A stretch of DNA of 6,310 nucleotides from NCBI GenBank assembly GCA_937884685.1, contig CAKZYM010000393.1:1-6310 (forward strand), given 5' to 3'. This DNA is from an uncultured Calothrix sp. Lineage in GTDB: Bacteria > Cyanobacteriota > Cyanobacteriia > Cyanobacteriales > Nostocaceae. The translations under genes were made by a program, and so were the position numbers. The notes below the pieces were generated by a model. That model was given only the letters and a program-made list of their open reading frames with translations. It had not been told where the DNA came from and made no database searches. The first letter of the stretch is position 1, and every line of letters starts with the position of its first letter. Of the stretch, positions 6,191 through 6,310 are shown in pieces.

Positions 6191-6212
6191 AATTATTGGT
6201 TGTGGAATAAAA
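6191..6212 (+). repeat. Imperfect direct repeat, copy 2
   Basis: This copy reads AATTATT, then GGTT, then GTGGAATAAAA, and is the partner of 6100-6121. The perfect 11-base block at its end is the most convincing part. Confidence 0.5.
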
Positions 6213-6292
6213 GATTATTTGGACATATTTTTTAAATTTTTATTAGTAGCTATATATGAGTACTGATAAGTGTTTTGGGAATTGAAGGTGGT

Positions 6293-6302
6293 GGCGATCG
6301 CC
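6293..6302. repeat. HIP1 site (GGCGATCGCC)
   Basis: The core GCGATCGC (6294-6301) is the highly iterated palindrome of many cyanobacterial genomes, here in its extended ten-base form. It supports a cyanobacterial origin. Only one copy was noticed in the window. Confidence 0.85.
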
Positions 6303-6310
6303 TAGAATTT

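Larger units (their letters stand above)
6059..6310. other. Non-coding region downstream of porin
   Basis: These are about 250 AT-rich bases after the porin stop. I see no convincing gene, strong terminator or RNA gene. The region holds an imperfect direct repeat (6100-6121 and 6191-6212) and a HIP1 site near the right edge. Confidence 0.55.

Overview
The window looks like chromosomal DNA from an AT-rich cyanobacterium, probably filamentous. The main evidence is a porin with a signal peptide, one SLH domain, a coiled coil and a beta-barrel, an architecture typical of cyanobacterial outer membranes. A single HIP1 octamer (GCGATCGC) near the right edge and a palindromic intergenic repeat fit with this. 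No rRNA, tRNA or CRISPR array was seen, and the genus cannot be fixed from the sequence.

Left part (1-1308, minus strand): the 5' two thirds of an ISL3-family insertion sequence. Its transposase is broken by a one-base frameshift near 487 and loses frame again near 58. The part carrying the last catalytic residue is unreadable or lies outside the window. A promoter and a possible terminal inverted repeat (GGCTCTCCC) lie upstream of the transposase. Bases 1309-1453 hold only a weak hairpin.

Middle (1454-4004, minus strand): a compact three-gene operon in the order permease, ATPase, substrate-binding protein, with gaps of 2 and 17 bases. It encodes a complete ABC importer of the nitrate/sulfonate/taurine type (SsuABC/TauABC-like). 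The binding protein has a twin-arginine signal and a lipobox, so it is probably a membrane-anchored lipoprotein. The substrate cannot be assigned.

Divergent control region (4005-4324): a 20-base inverted repeat (18/20 matches) flanks a cluster of hairpins. Each arm ends in an outward-facing TTGACA. One has a plausible -10 toward the ABC operon and the other toward the porin. This symmetrical arrangement is the most interesting structure in the window, because it suggests shared control of the two transcription units.

Right part (4325-6058, plus strand): the SLH-OprB-type porin. If the two divergent units do work together, the porin would admit a solute through the outer membrane and the binding protein, permease and ATPase would carry it across the inner membrane. 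That functional link is inference. The final 250 bases are non-coding, with an imperfect direct repeat and the HIP1 site.
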